The notes: generated by a model not told the origin, from the letters alone. Counted from the stretch's first letter, positions 7,941 to 17,519 are shown. The stretch is DNA of 64,000 nucleotides from Streptosporangium canum (GCF_900113865.1 NZ_FOQY01000025.1:1-64000); one strand, 5' to 3'. Numbers and translations are program-made.

Positions 7941-8324
7941 ATGTTGGTTGAACTGACGATGCGGCGGACCGGAGGAGAGCCGTCAGGTAATTCGCCGATC
8001 GACGGAATCCGGATCCTGGCGCTTATGCCGGAGAAGTGGCGTAAGGACCTCAGGCAGGCCACCGGAGAAATAGTCATCCGGGTCCAGACCGATGAGGACA
8101 TAACAAGTGAGCAGATCTGCGTCAGGGTGGTTGCGATTCTCACCGACCCGGCGGTCAGCCACTGGAAGCTCGCGACATGCCACGCATTGACCACTGAGAA
8201 CCACGAATCAAAGGAGGCAACCCATGATTACTCCCGTTTTGCAGACTGGAGAGTGCAGCGTGTGGTGGGCGGACCCGCGGGACCAGCCGACCGACGTCCT
8301 GACCAGCGTGCTCAGTGGAACTGA
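7941..8324 (+). CDS. Unrecognised 127-residue protein, copy B
   Basis: It is a paralogue of the gene at 3212-3499. Similarity runs from MLVELTMRRTGGEP through about residue 88 (TDPAVSHWKLATCH), and GGAGGAGG precedes the ATG. After residue 95 the frame continues into the next gene, overlapping the phosphopantetheinyl transferase start by 101 bases; the tail there may be an accidental extension. No domain is recognised. It lies between a small peptide gene and a phosphopantetheinyl transferase, which suggests a role in the same pathway, but this is inference from position only. Confidence 0.6.
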   Translation: MLVELTMRRTGGEPSGNSPIDGIRILALMPEKWRKDLRQATGEIVIRVQTDEDITSEQICVRVVAILTDPAVSHWKLATCHALTTENHESKEATHDYSRFADWRVQRVVGGPAGPADRRPDQRAQWN

Positions 8325-8985
8325 GCTGAAGCGGGCCTCGACCTACCACCGTGACCAGGATCGGCGCCGCTTTCTCACGGCGTGCTGGCTGTTGCGCACC
8401 ACCGCGGCGGCCCAGCTCGGTGTCTCTCCCGCGGACGTCGCCGTCGAGCGGCGGTGCCCGGACTGCGACAAACCGCACGGCAAGCCGTACGTCCGGAGCG
8501 TGGGGATCGAACTGCACGTCTCCGTCTCCCACGCGGGAAACCGGGTCGCGGTGGCCTTGAGCACCGCGGGGGCGCTGGGGGTCGACGTGGAGGAGGTGCC
8601 CACCGGCCCGGTCGACGGGCTCGCGCAGTGCGCGCTGTCGCCGGCCGAGCTGGCGATCCTGCAGGCGCTCCCCGAGCACAAGCAGAACGCTGCCTTCGCC
8701 CGCATGTGGGTATGTAAAGAAGCAGTCCTCAAGGCGACAGGCCACGGGCTGCGGATCCCTCCGGACCAGGTCGAGGTCAGCAGTCCACAGGAAGACCCCG
8801 CACTGCTCGGCTGGCCGCTGGACATCCATCCAAGTACGGTGCAAATCCACCCCCTTGACCCTGGTGGGGGGTACGCCGGCGTCGTCGCGGTCATCGCCGG
8901 CGACCTCCCGATCACAGTGGCGGAGTCGGACGCCCTCGACCTTCGGCCGATCCGGCTCTCCGCCGCGGTGAGCATGGCCGCCTGA
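8224..8985 (+). CDS. 4'-phosphopantetheinyl transferase, Sfp type
   Basis: A 253-residue enzyme that moves the phosphopantetheine arm of CoA onto a carrier-protein serine, activating polyketide, nonribosomal-peptide or fatty-acid synthases. The magnesium-binding signature is clear: GVDVEEV in the middle and WVCKEAVLKATG (the W-x-x-K-E-A motif) downstream. The ATG at 8224 has a perfect AAAGGAGG site. No carrier protein or synthase is visible in this window, so its partners lie elsewhere. It probably belongs to the same accessory cluster as the carboxylase beta subunit. Confidence 0.92.
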   Translation: MITPVLQTGECSVWWADPRDQPTDVLTSVLSGTELKRASTYHRDQDRRRFLTACWLLRTTAAAQLGVSPADVAVERRCPDCDKPHGKPYVRSVGIELHVSVSHAGNRVAVALSTAGALGVDVEEVPTGPVDGLAQCALSPAELAILQALPEHKQNAAFARMWVCKEAVLKATGHGLRIPPDQVEVSSPQEDPALLGWPLDIHPSTVQIHPLDPGGGYAGVVAVIAGDLPITVAESDALDLRPIRLSAAVSMAA

Positions 8986-9007
8986 CAACTCTTGACCAGA
9001 CCGGTAA

Positions 9008-9109
9008 AAGGCTGCTGAATGAATATGGAAAGTCACGGACGGCAAGGTGGCCGGCCTGCGGACATAATGTGCTTACAGGTCCGATTTCTGCATTATTCAA
9101 GGCAGCCTT
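9008..9109. promoter_or_regulatory. Long-range inverted repeat between two operon genes
   Basis: AAGGCTGC followed by TGAATGAAT (9008-9024) is matched in inverse by ATTATTCA then GCAGCCTT (9093-9109). The intervening 70 bases are AT-richer than the flanks. It lies between the transferase and the hydrolase, so it could be an internal promoter or operator, or a structured leader. Confidence 0.35.
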
Positions 9110-9137
9110 AGAGTAAAGGAGAGGAAGCTGACCTGCC

Positions 9138-9863
9138 GTGAAAAACCATTTCGTCTTGATTCCCGGCCCGTGGATGGGCGCCTGGGTCTGGGAGCCGGTG
9201 ACCTGCGGCCTGCGCACGCTTGGTCATCATGTCCGCCCGATCACGCTGTCGGGCCTGGCCGCCCCTGACACCGATGTCTCCAGTGTGGGCCTGGCCACCC
9301 ATGTCGATGACGTGCTGTCACTCCTGGAGGCCGACGACCTGAGAGACGTCATTCTCGTGGGACACAGCTATTCGGGCATCGTGGCCGGTCAGGTCGCTGA
9401 CCGTGCCCCCGGCCGGGTGGCGCGCACCGTGTTCGTCGAAGGGTTCCTGCCCCATGACGGTGTGTCGATGCTCCAGGCCTTCCCGGAACGCCAGCGTGCC
9501 GGCGAGCTCCAGTTGATCGACGAGAACCGGGGCCGCTGGCCGGTCCCGGACGCCACGGTCGTGGCCGACGGGCAGGACCTGTCCGTCGAGCAGGCGCGGT
9601 GGCTGGTGGAGCGTTTCGTCGGCCACCCCGGGCGCACGCTGTCCGAGCCGGCCGTCCTGACGCGGCCGCTCGCACAGCAGCGGGCAAGTTACGTCATGTG
9701 CGAGATGGAACACTTCGACGGCAAGGTCTCCGACGACGTCGCGGCCATGCGCGCCGAGCCGAACTGGGACTTCCACACTCTCAAGACCGGCCACTGGCCG
9801 ATGGTGTCGGCCCCCGAGCAGCTCGTCGCGCTGCTCGCCGGCATCGCCTCCCAGCAGAACTGA
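9138..9863 (+). CDS. Alpha/beta hydrolase (esterase family)
   Basis: A 241-residue alpha/beta-hydrolase with the oxyanion segment VLIPGPWMGAWVWEP near the N-terminus, the nucleophile elbow GHSYSG and the C-terminal catalytic His in KTGHWPMVS. The sequence style matches the small esterases related to plant salicylate esterases that occur widely in actinomycetes. GTG at 9138 follows an AAAGGAGAGGAAG tract. It is the last plus-strand gene of the cluster. Its substrate is unknown; release or tailoring of a pathway product is possible. Confidence 0.85.
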   Translation: MKNHFVLIPGPWMGAWVWEPVTCGLRTLGHHVRPITLSGLAAPDTDVSSVGLATHVDDVLSLLEADDLRDVILVGHSYSGIVAGQVADRAPGRVARTVFVEGFLPHDGVSMLQAFPERQRAGELQLIDENRGRWPVPDATVVADGQDLSVEQARWLVERFVGHPGRTLSEPAVLTRPLAQQRASYVMCEMEHFDGKVSDDVAAMRAEPNWDFHTLKTGHWPMVSAPEQLVALLAGIASQQN

Positions 9864-9917
9864 CCGGGTGCGGTCGAACCGGTCCGCAGCAGGTCCGGCG
9901 TCCGGCCCGCAGGAGGC

Positions 9918-11039
9918 TCAGCGTCCGCCCTGGCCGCCCGCCAGGGACAGCGCCGGCTGCCCGCCGAGGACGACGGCGACCCGCGTGGCCGGGGTCTCCT
10001 GGTGGCCGCGCGCGCCGCTGACCATGAACTCGTAGATATGCCCGCGCTCGGCGGGCAGCTCCAGGCTGTCGGCGAGTATCGGCAGCGGTGATCTCTGGAA
10101 GCCCTGCCCGGCGGTGACGTCACGCCAGTAGAGCCAGTATCCGCTCGCGCCGAACACGTGGGGCCACGAGACGCTGATGGACGAGCCGTGCGAGGTGGCG
10201 GTGATACCGGCCGGCGGGGAGATCGCAAGCGGGTCGGCCGTACGGGGGACCGGGTCGAGGAAGTCGATCCGGCCGTGACCGAACACCGACGAGAAGCTGT
10301 CGGCGAACGCTTTAGCGATCTTGAACTCGCCGACGCTGTTCGGGTGGAGACCGTCGTAGGTGTCGCTGCCGGGGTCGTAGACGCTGTTCAGGTCGACGAG
10401 GACGACCGCCGATCGAGCCGTCGACATCGCCGCCAGCGTGGACGGCAACCCCTCGTTGTACGCGGCGATGACGTCCGCCAGGCCGGGGCTGGAGTCCAGC
10501 GGTGTGCGATGCACGACGTTGGCGACCAGGAACTGGACATCCTGATTGGCGTCGCGGGCCCGTCGGACGAAAGTCACGAGGTCCGCGGTCAACCGGCCGG
10601 GACCGGAGACCCCCCAGGCCAGGTCGTTGAACCCGAGCTCGACCATGAGGTGGCCGGCGCCGTGGGCGGCGACGGCGTCCCGGATGTTCTCCTTGGCCTC
10701 GTGGAGCAGGCGGCCCCATCTCGCGTAGTGCCTGCTGTCGCCGAAGTCGATCCCCGGCCGGTAGCGGCCGTTGTGGACGGGGTCCGCCGTGCGGGCGGGA
10801 CAGTCGCCCGGCCGGCTCGCGGGCAGCACCGAGGTGCCCGTCTCCGGCCCGACGAAGCGGACCGGGAACCCATGCCTGCCGAAGTTCTGCGACAGCCGGT
10901 ACCGCCAGGTGTAGTCGCCCTCCAGGCCATGGCTGATCGAGTCCCCGACGATCATTATGTTCGGGTCTGTGCCTGGGATGGCATGCCTCCGGAGTCGATG
11001 GGGGATGTGAACGGACAGGCCGGCTCCGCCGTCCGTCAC
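9918..11039 (-). CDS. SGNH/GDSL hydrolase with fibronectin-III-like tail
   Basis: A 373-residue esterase-type enzyme. The catalytic Ser block MIVGDSISHG, the Gly/Asn block ELGFNDLAWG and the Asp-His block DGLHPN occur in the expected order. About 100 C-terminal residues (GITATSHGSSISVSWPHVFG onwards) look like a fibronectin type III module. No signal peptide is visible at the chosen start; the first 25 residues are ordinary. Likely activity is deacetylation or ester hydrolysis of a carbohydrate or lipid. It converges with the alpha/beta hydrolase, with 54 bases between. Confidence 0.82.
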   Translation of the reverse strand: MTDGGAGLSVHIPHRLRRHAIPGTDPNIMIVGDSISHGLEGDYTWRYRLSQNFGRHGFPVRFVGPETGTSVLPASRPGDCPARTADPVHNGRYRPGIDFGDSRHYARWGRLLHEAKENIRDAVAAHGAGHLMVELGFNDLAWGVSGPGRLTADLVTFVRRARDANQDVQFLVANVVHRTPLDSSPGLADVIAAYNEGLPSTLAAMSTARSAVVLVDLNSVYDPGSDTYDGLHPNSVGEFKIAKAFADSFSSVFGHGRIDFLDPVPRTADPLAISPPAGITATSHGSSISVSWPHVFGASGYWLYWRDVTAGQGFQRSPLPILADSLELPAERGHIYEFMVSGARGHQETPATRVAVVLGGQPALSLAGGQGGR

Positions 11040-11059
11040 CTGCCGGTCGGCTGGTCCCG

Positions 11060-11210
11060 CCGTCCGTCGTCCGCCGGGCGGGCGCGCCCCGTGTCGCCGG
11101 GCGTCACCCGCCGTCTGCCGGGCGGGTGCGCCATGTCACCGGATGCGTCACCCGCCGGCTGTCGTCCGCCGGGCGGGCGCGCCGTGTCATGGGCGTCACC
11201 CGCCGTCTCC
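11060..11210. repeat. Degenerate ~48-bp tandem repeat, three copies
   Basis: A unit of the form CCGCCGGGCGGGCGCGCC followed by GTGTC and GGGCGTCACCCGCCGTC is present three times (starting about 11069, 11117 and 11168) with small changes. It fills the gap between the SGNH hydrolase start and the end of the membrane protein. Each unit can fold into a short GC hairpin. Confidence 0.7.
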
Positions 11211-11215
11211 TCACC

Positions 11216-11779
11216 TCACGCATGCGCGAGGGCGCAACCGCACTGCATCGCGGCGCGCTCGGACGCGCGGGGGCGCCGGTGGAGGACCATCGCCACGACC
11301 ATGGGCAGGAAGACGATCGCGTTGTAGAACAGGTGAAGTTCCACCCGGGGCACGATGAGCTGGATGATGCTGGTCGGCGCGGGACGGCCCAGCAGGTTGG
11401 AGCCGGTGAGCGCCTGCAGGAGCAGGAGCAGGTGCTCGAAGTGGTGCCACACCTGGATTCCGAGTGACAGGTTCCACCACGTCCGCGACCTGCCGGTGAA
11501 GCCCTTCCTCAGCAGGATCAGGCCGATCAGCATCAGCAGGGCGTAGCCGTAGTGCATCCACTCGGACTTCACGAGCCAGGGGAACGGCACACCCAGCACG
11601 CCGCGCGCCTCGGGGAGCGGCCAGCCCAGGACGTACAACTGGATCGCCTGGACGACGTGCTCCGCCCAGTGGGCCACGACTATCGCCAGGTAAAGACCCA
11701 GCGCTGCCTTGTGATATCGGCTGTTGAGAGCTGATACCCGAATGTGGGAATGACGAGCCGGAGCCGTCTCGGTTGCCAT
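11216..11779 (-). CDS. Small integral membrane protein with conserved-looking histidines
   Basis: About 187 residues with four to five hydrophobic segments, including ALGLYLAIVVAHWAEHVVQA, YGYALLMLIGLILL and LFYNAIVFLPMVVAMVL. Several His-containing pairs (HWAEH, HHFEH) lie at membrane borders, which could bind metal or haem. I chose the ATG at 11779, which has GAGG upstream; a TTG 18 bases earlier is also in frame. The family is not recognised with confidence. The divergent 350-base gap leads to recQ. Confidence 0.7.
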   Translation of the reverse strand: MATETAPARHSHIRVSALNSRYHKAALGLYLAIVVAHWAEHVVQAIQLYVLGWPLPEARGVLGVPFPWLVKSEWMHYGYALLMLIGLILLRKGFTGRSRTWWNLSLGIQVWHHFEHLLLLLQALTGSNLLGRPAPTSIIQLIVPRVELHLFYNAIVFLPMVVAMVLHRRPRASERAAMQCGCALAHA

Positions 11780-12131
11780 GGCGGACCTCGATCCCAAGAA
11801 TCACGACCGTCTGTTCGCCGTGCGTTTCACGGCGTGGTGGGCTCTGCCCTCGCCCCGCGTTTCCCGCGGCGGCACTGTAAAGCTGAATGCCTATTCTTGT
11901 CGGCAGGTCAGGACGGTGTCTTCTTGGAGTTTGCTGTCTTTCCCGATGCCGTTTCACCGGGTGGCGGGGGACCGGAAGGCGTCCCCGGCGCCCGCGGGAT
12001 CCGGGATCACCGACGGAGGCGCACACCGTGAAGTTCCGGCGGCCCGCGCCTCCGGCGGGAGGTGAGCCCGCGCCGCGTCCTCCCGTGGCGAAAACGCCGG
12101 TGGGGCGCGTGGGGCCTCGTAGAATGACCCG
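11780..12131. other. Divergent intergenic region upstream of recQ
   Basis: No gene is supported here. Bases 11860-11960 are less GC-rich and probably hold the divergent promoters. A GTG-started frame at about 12028 overlaps the recQ start, but it has no independent support. Confidence 0.4.
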
Positions 12132-14018
12132 ATGGTTTCCCCCGAGAGCGGTCCCGAGGTGAGCGACGCGCTGCGAGTGCTGCACCGCGTCTTCGGCTAC
12201 GACTCGTTCCGGGAAGGGCAGCAGGAGATCATCGACCACGTCGTCGGCGGCGGTGACGCGCTGGTGCTCATGCCGACCGGTGGCGGCAAGTCGCTGTGCT
12301 ACCAGATCCCCGCCCTCGTGCGCAACGGCGTCGGCGTCGTCGTCTCACCGCTCATCGCCCTCATGCAGGACCAGGTCGACGCCCTGACGGCTCTCGGTGT
12401 GCGGGCGGGGTTCCTCAACTCCACGCAGGACCACGACGAGCGCCGGCAGGTCGAGGCAGCCTTCCTGGCAGGTGAGCTGGACCTGCTCTACCTGGCGCCG
12501 GAGCGCCTGAGGGTCGACTCGACGCTCCGGCTGCTCGAACGCGGCACGATCTCGCTGTTCGCCATCGACGAGGCGCACTGCGTGGCCCAGTGGGGGCATG
12601 ACTTCCGGCCCGACTACCTCGCGCTGTCCACGCTGCACGAGCGCTGGCCCGCCGTGCCCCGCATCGCCCTGACGGCGACCGCCACCGAGGCCACCCACGC
12701 CGAGATCGCCTCCCGGCTGAACCTGGAGGAAGCCCGCCACTTCGTGTCGAGCTTCGACCGCCCGAACATCCAGTACCGCATCGCGCCGAAGAACGAGCCC
12801 AAGCGGCAACTGCTCAAGCTGCTGCGCACCGAGCACCCCGGGGACGCCGGCATCGTCTACTGCCTGTCGCGGTCCTCGGTCGAGAAGACCGCCGAGTTTC
12901 TGGTGCAGAACGGCATCCCGGCGCTGCCCTACCACGCGGGGCTCGACGCGCGCACCCGGGCCGCCAACCAGGCGCGGTTCCTGCGGGAGGACGGCCTCGT
13001 CATGGTCGCCACCATCGCGTTCGGCATGGGCATCGACAAACCCGACGTGCGATTCGTCGCCCATCTCGATCTGCCCAAGTCCGTCGAGGGCTACTACCAG
13101 GAGACCGGCCGGGCCGGACGTGACGGCCTCCCCTCCGTCGCCTGGCTGGCCTACGGGCTCCAGGACGTCGTGCAGCAGCGCAAGATGATCGACACCTCCG
13201 AGGGCGACGAGGCCCACCGGCGCCGCCTGGGCACCCACCTCGACGCCATGCTCGCCCTCTGCGAGGCGGTCGAGTGCCGCCGCGTGCGCCTGCTCGCCTA
13301 CTTCGGCCAGGACAGTACGGCGTGCGGCAACTGCGACACGTGCCTGACGCCACCGGAGTCGTGGGACGGCACGATCGCCGCCCAGAAACTCCTGTCGACC
13401 GTGCTCAGGCTCCTGCGCGAGCGGCGCCAGAAGTTCGGCGCGGGCCAGATCATCGACATCCTGCTCGGCAGGAAGACGCCGAAGGTCACCCAGTTCGACC
13501 ACCACTGCCTGACGGTGTTCGGCATCGGCACGGAGCTGGGCGAGGCGGAGTGGCGCGGCGTGGTGCGCCAGCTGCTGGCCCAGGGCCTGCTGACCGTCGA
13601 GGGCGACTACGGCACGCTGCTGCTCACCGAGGCGAGCGCCGAGGTGCTGAGCCGGCAGCGCCAGGTCCTGCTGCGACGTGAGCCCGAGCGGGCGGCCCGC
13701 AGCAGATCCGAGCCGTCGGCACGGGCCGGTGGGGCCCGCCGTGCCGCCCCCGCCGATCTGCCCGAGGAGGCCGTGCCGGTGTTCGAGCGGCTCCGCGCCT
13801 GGCGCTCGGCCACCGCGAAGGAACAGGGCGTGCCCGCCTACGTGATCTTCCATGACGCGACCCTGCGCGAGATCGCGACCGGGGCCCCGTCCTCCCTGGC
13901 CGAGCTGGGCGAGGTGAGCGGTGTCGGCGAGAACAAGCTGGCGAAGTACGGCCGGCAGATCCTGGACACCCTCGCGCGAGATGACGTCGAGCCCGATCAG
14001 GCTCTCACCCTCCCCTGA
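12132..14018 (+). CDS. recQ: ATP-dependent DNA helicase RecQ
   Basis: A 628-residue 3'-5' DNA helicase acting in recombination repair and fork rescue. Walker [10 protein letters not shown] is at residues 47-55, the DEAH box is at 146-149, and the RecQ-specific loop [11 protein letters not shown] follows it. Motif VI reads [10 protein letters not shown]. The zinc-binding cysteines (VECRRVRLL ... CGNCDTC) lie near 376-402, then the winged-helix RQC part and a C-terminal HRDC domain (about 545-620). The length is typical of bacterial RecQ. The gene stands alone, with a divergent promoter region before it and a strong bidirectional terminator after it. Confidence 0.96.
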   Translation: MVSPESGPEVSDALRVLHRVFGYDSFREGQQEIIDHVVGGGDALVLMPTGGGKSLCYQIPALVRNGVGVVVSPLIALMQDQVDALTALGVRAGFLNSTQDHDERRQVEAAFLAGELDLLYLAPERLRVDSTLRLLERGTISLFAIDEAHCVAQWGHDFRPDYLALSTLHERWPAVPRIALTATATEATHAEIASRLNLEEARHFVSSFDRPNIQYRIAPKNEPKRQLLKLLRTEHPGDAGIVYCLSRSSVEKTAEFLVQNGIPALPYHAGLDARTRAANQARFLREDGLVMVATIAFGMGIDKPDVRFVAHLDLPKSVEGYYQETGRAGRDGLPSVAWLAYGLQDVVQQRKMIDTSEGDEAHRRRLGTHLDAMLALCEAVECRRVRLLAYFGQDSTACGNCDTCLTPPESWDGTIAAQKLLSTVLRLLRERRQKFGAGQIIDILLGRKTPKVTQFDHHCLTVFGIGTELGEAEWRGVVRQLLAQGLLTVEGDYGTLLLTEASAEVLSRQRQVLLRREPERAARSRSEPSARAGGARRAAPADLPEEAVPVFERLRAWRSATAKEQGVPAYVIFHDATLREIATGAPSSLAELGEVSGVGENKLAKYGRQILDTLARDDVEPDQALTLP

Positions 14019-14023
14019 CATGG

Positions 14024-14071
14024 CCGGCCGGTTCCCGTAAGGATGTGGCCCTCCTTACGGGAACCGGCCGG
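14024..14071. terminator. Bidirectional hairpin terminator
   Basis: CCGGCCGGTTCCCGTAAGGA (14024-14043) pairs perfectly with 14052-14071 around an 8-base loop. It lies between the converging recQ and GH13 genes, so it can serve both. There is no U tract, as is usual in high-GC actinomycetes. Confidence 0.9.
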
Positions 14072-14129
14072 GGCTGTCTCGCGCGGCCCCCCGACCGGCG
14101 CGTTCAGAAGGTGGCGCGGGGCCACCGGT

Positions 14130-15767
14130 TCAGGAGGTGGCGGAGGACCACCAGGCAGCGGTGTCGGGCTCCAGGATCGCCTGGAGCCCGTCGCAGTGCG
14201 TGTCGCCGCTGGACAGCAGCAGCGTGCCGGGCGACTCCAGGACGACGGGTTCGGCGCCCAGGTTGACCGTGCACAGCAGTCCCGGCTCGCGGGTGAAGAA
14301 GAGGGTGTCCGGCGGCGAGTCCAGCCACCGCATCGTCCCCCTGCCCAGGGCCGGGTGCGTACGGCGCAGCCGCACGGCGCTCCGGTACAGGTTGAGGAAG
14401 GACCCGGGGTCGCCGAGCTGCGGGATCACCGCCTGCCCGCCCCACTCGCGGGGGATCGGCAGCCAGCTCGGGTCGGCTCCCGGCGGGGAGAATCCGGACG
14501 ACGACTCGCCGTACGCCCACGGGATCGGCACGCGGCTGCCGTCCCGGCCGCGGTCCGCGCCGGCCGTACGGAAGAAGATCGGATCCTGCAGCACCTCGTC
14601 GGGAAGGTCGAGGACCTCCGGCAGGCCGAGTTCCTCGCCCTGGTAGAGGTAGACCGAGCCGGGCAGCGCCATGGTGAGCAGGGTGGCCGCACGCGCCCGC
14701 CTCGCCCCCCGCTCCCCGCCGCCGTAGCGGGTGACGTGGCGCACCTGGTCGTGGTTGGACAGCACCCAGGTGGTGGGCGCGCCGACCAGGTCGGTGGCGG
14801 AGATCGAGGCGTCGATCACCTGGCGCAGCGGGCCGGCTCCCCAGTCGGCGGCGAGGTAGTGGAAGTTGAAGGCCTGGTGGAGCTCGTCGTCCCGGACGTA
14901 GTTGGCCAGCCGGACGGGGGAGGGCGGCCACACCTCCGCCACCCCGATGCGCTCACCCGGGTAGGAGTCGAGCAGCTGCCGCCAGGAGCGCAGGATCTCG
15001 TGCACGCCGTCCTGGTCGAAGAAGGGCAGCGGGGCGCGGCCGAGCAGCTTCAGCTGGCCGGTGAAACCGGCGTCGGGCAGCCCCTCAGCCTTGACCATGC
15101 CGTGGGCCACGTCGACGCGGAACCCGTCCACGCCGATGTCCAGCCAGAACCGCATCACGTCCTCGAACTCGGCGCGCACCTCGGGGTTGTCCCAGTTGAG
15201 GTCGGGCTGCTCGGGAGCGAAGAGGTGGAGGTACCACGAGCCGTCGGGCAGCCTGGTCCAGGCGGGCCCGCCGAAGCTCGACTCCCAGTCGTTGGGGGGC
15301 TGGGCCCCGTCCTGCCCGCGCCCCGGCCGGAAGACGTAGCGGTCCCGGGCGCCGGGCTCGTCCCGGAGGGCCTCGGCGAACCAGGGATGCTCCGAGGAGG
15401 TGTGGTTGGGCACGATGTCGATGAGCACGCGCATGCCCAGGCCGTGGGCCTCGCGGACGAGGGCGCGGGCGTCGTCGAGGGTGCCGAGCCGGGGGTCGAC
15501 GGCGCGGTAGTCCGCCACGTCGTATCCGCCGTCGTGCATCGGGGAGGGGTAGAACGGGGTGAGCCAGAGGGCGTCCACACCGAGGTCGGCAAGATAGCGC
15601 AGGCGGCTGCGCACACCCAGCAGATCCCCGATGCCGTCCCCGTTGCCGTCGGCGAAACTGCGCACGTAGATTTCGTAGATCACGGCGTCGCGCCACCATT
15701 CGGAGGCCGGGGGCGCGGACGGGACGGGTGACGGGGCGGCACACGGGGCGACGATCGGTTGCGTCAC
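14130..15767 (-). CDS. Alpha-glucosidase, glycoside hydrolase family 13
   Basis: A 545-residue intracellular enzyme of the oligo-1,6-glucosidase/alpha-glucosidase group, which cleaves terminal alpha-glucosyl bonds of maltodextrins or sucrose-like sugars. The barrel motifs are all present: GVDALWLTPFYPSP, DIVPNHTS, the nucleophile block DGFRVDVAHG, the acid/base Glu in GVAEVWP, and SNHDQ. No signal peptide is visible. The 5' region holds a well-formed promoter with an overlapping palindrome (15869-15903), so it is probably sugar-regulated by a repressor. Confidence 0.93.
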   Translation of the reverse strand: MTQPIVAPCAAPSPVPSAPPASEWWRDAVIYEIYVRSFADGNGDGIGDLLGVRSRLRYLADLGVDALWLTPFYPSPMHDGGYDVADYRAVDPRLGTLDDARALVREAHGLGMRVLIDIVPNHTSSEHPWFAEALRDEPGARDRYVFRPGRGQDGAQPPNDWESSFGGPAWTRLPDGSWYLHLFAPEQPDLNWDNPEVRAEFEDVMRFWLDIGVDGFRVDVAHGMVKAEGLPDAGFTGQLKLLGRAPLPFFDQDGVHEILRSWRQLLDSYPGERIGVAEVWPPSPVRLANYVRDDELHQAFNFHYLAADWGAGPLRQVIDASISATDLVGAPTTWVLSNHDQVRHVTRYGGGERGARRARAATLLTMALPGSVYLYQGEELGLPEVLDLPDEVLQDPIFFRTAGADRGRDGSRVPIPWAYGESSSGFSPPGADPSWLPIPREWGGQAVIPQLGDPGSFLNLYRSAVRLRRTHPALGRGTMRWLDSPPDTLFFTREPGLLCTVNLGAEPVVLESPGTLLLSSGDTHCDGLQAILEPDTAAWWSSATS

Positions 15768-15868
15768 TTGTGCTCCTTGCAGGTGGGGACATCAAGCCCG
15801 GCTGTGTGGGGACTCCGGCGGGCCGTACCCGCTGCCGTGGAGGATCGGTGATCTCCGCGATCACGTAC

Positions 15869-15903
15869 ATGCATGTTATGCATTCACGTTACATAGTCGT
15901 CAA
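15869..15903 (-). promoter_or_regulatory. Promoter and palindromic operator of the GH13 gene
   Basis: On the minus strand, TTGACG (15898-15903) is followed after 17 bases by CATAAC (15875-15880), a good -35/-10 pair. Over the -10 lies the symmetric sequence ATGCAT-GTT-ATGCAT (15869-15883, plus strand). A LacI-type repressor bound there would block transcription; the repressor itself is not identified. Confidence 0.6.
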
Positions 15904-16268
15904 GGGGGTGTAACCGTGGATTCGCCGTACTCATGCGGAGTTCCGCGTCCGCGCGGGGCCCGCGCCTGCCCGGGAGCCGCGTCCGCACGGGGGCCCGTGC
16001 CTGCCCGGGAGCCGTGTCCGGCCGGTGCCGCGGCCTGCCCGGAGGCCGGCCGTCCGCGCCGGACCGGGAGCCGATCTCCGCGCCGGACCGGGAGTGGATC
16101 CCCGTGCCGGACGGGCGGCCGATCTTCGCGCCGGCTCAGGAGCCGATCCCCGCCCCCGGTTTCACTCATGTCGCAGGCGTGACTACTCGTTTCACGAACA
16201 AGCTGCCGACATTCTGGAATGATCGCGTCCATATCCTGTCGGACATCGAGACTGACGGACAGTGACTG
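15904..16268. other. GC-rich non-coding region with imperfect repeats
   Basis: Motifs such as GCCTGCCCGGGAGCCG (near 15963 and 16001) and CGCCGGACCGGGAG (near 16050 and 16081) recur. The frames that stay open are Arg/Pro-rich and lack ribosome sites. Bases 16170-16265 are less GC-rich and may carry the promoter of the next gene. Confidence 0.45.
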
Positions 16269-17519
16269 ATGCCCCCCATCGATCAAATCACCGCCTTCAC
16301 GTCGGACCACCCGGTCGGAACGGTCATCATCTGCGTGGTCGCGCTGGTCCTGCTGGGCCTGGCCTATCTCGCGCTCCGCGCCGTCTACCGTGCCGGTAAC
16401 CGCTTCTTCCACCGTTTCGTCGCCCCCCGCCCGGCCGAAGACATCCTCACCATCGTGGCCGCGAGCATCGCCACGGGCGTGTCCGCCCAGGGCATGTGGC
16501 GCTTCTCCGGCGACGTGCTCGGCTTCGACGGCCCCCTGAGGCTCCTGCTCTTCGCGTTCATCGAAGTCGCCGTGATCACCAGCGCCGTACGGGCCCGCCG
16601 CAACATGAGGGAGAACTACTCCGCCGGCATCGACGGCATCGCGGTCTGGACGCTCACCGGGCTGTCGGCGGTGCTGTCGAGCATGGACGCCCGCAGCCTC
16701 GCCGAGGCCGTGTTCCGGCTCGCCGCCCCGCTGGTGGCCGCGTGGCTGTGGGAGCGGGGCATGGCGATCGAACGGCACCGCATCACCGGGCGCGCCCGCA
16801 TCAACTGGCGGATCACCCCCGAGCGCATGCTGGTACGGGTCGGGCTGGCCGAGGCCAGCGACCGTACCGCGAGTGAGGTGGACGCCCATCGGAGGCTGAC
16901 CCGTGTCGCGCTGGCGGCCAAGCGCGCCCGCGCCCTCCGCGAGGCGGGCGCGTCCGACCGGAGGATGCGCGCGGCGCTCACCAAGCTGGACCGCGCGATG
17001 GACCAGGCGGTGGAGCACACCGGCCTGGCGGTCGACGCGAGCCGCCAGGAGGCGCTGCTGTCCCAGATCGGAGCGCTCTACAACACCTCCGCTCTGATCG
17101 ACCTGAGCCCGCCCGTCCCATGGGCCCCCGAGCCCGAGGGGCCGCGCGTCTCCCCGGCCCTGCCCGCCGCCGGGTCCTACGACGAGGACGAGGACGAGGA
17201 GGAGGCCGAGGTGGTGGAGACGGCCCTGCCGGTCGTCGACACGGCGCAGCGCGCGGCCCTGATGCGCGCGGCCCGGGAGTACTGGGACAAGCAGATCGAG
17301 CGGAAGTTCGTTCCCCGCGCCTCCGACATCGCCCACGAGACCGGCATCACGCTGGCCACCGCCCGCGAGTACCGTGCCCTGTGGAAGCTGGAGCCGCGGG
17401 CGCACGCCCTGATAGAGGCCGCCTACAACGAGCACGGGATCGTCGACACCGGCACCTTCCCCGCCATCGAGACGCCGGAGCGCGTCCTGACGGTGAACGG
17501 CTCGTCGCCCGCCCCCTGA
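16269..17519 (+). CDS. Membrane protein with four N-terminal helices and HTH-like C-terminus
   Basis: A 416-residue protein. Hydrophobic segments lie at about 17-40, 60-80, 88-108 and 125-145. A helical cytoplasmic part with many Arg and Ala follows, then an acidic run DEDEDEEEAEVVE near 300. The C-terminal segment VPRASDIAHETGITLATARE resembles a helix-turn-helix. The layout (four helices, then a DNA-binding-like tail) recalls membrane proteins of actinobacterial integrative elements such as DUF2637 or Spd proteins, but the match is by architecture only. No other element genes are beside it. Start ATG at 16269 has a weak ribosome site. Confidence 0.65.
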   Translation: MPPIDQITAFTSDHPVGTVIICVVALVLLGLAYLALRAVYRAGNRFFHRFVAPRPAEDILTIVAASIATGVSAQGMWRFSGDVLGFDGPLRLLLFAFIEVAVITSAVRARRNMRENYSAGIDGIAVWTLTGLSAVLSSMDARSLAEAVFRLAAPLVAAWLWERGMAIERHRITGRARINWRITPERMLVRVGLAEASDRTASEVDAHRRLTRVALAAKRARALREAGASDRRMRAALTKLDRAMDQAVEHTGLAVDASRQEALLSQIGALYNTSALIDLSPPVPWAPEPEGPRVSPALPAAGSYDEDEDEEEAEVVETALPVVDTAQRAALMRAAREYWDKQIERKFVPRASDIAHETGITLATAREYRALWKLEPRAHALIEAAYNEHGIVDTGTFPAIETPERVLTVNGSSPAP

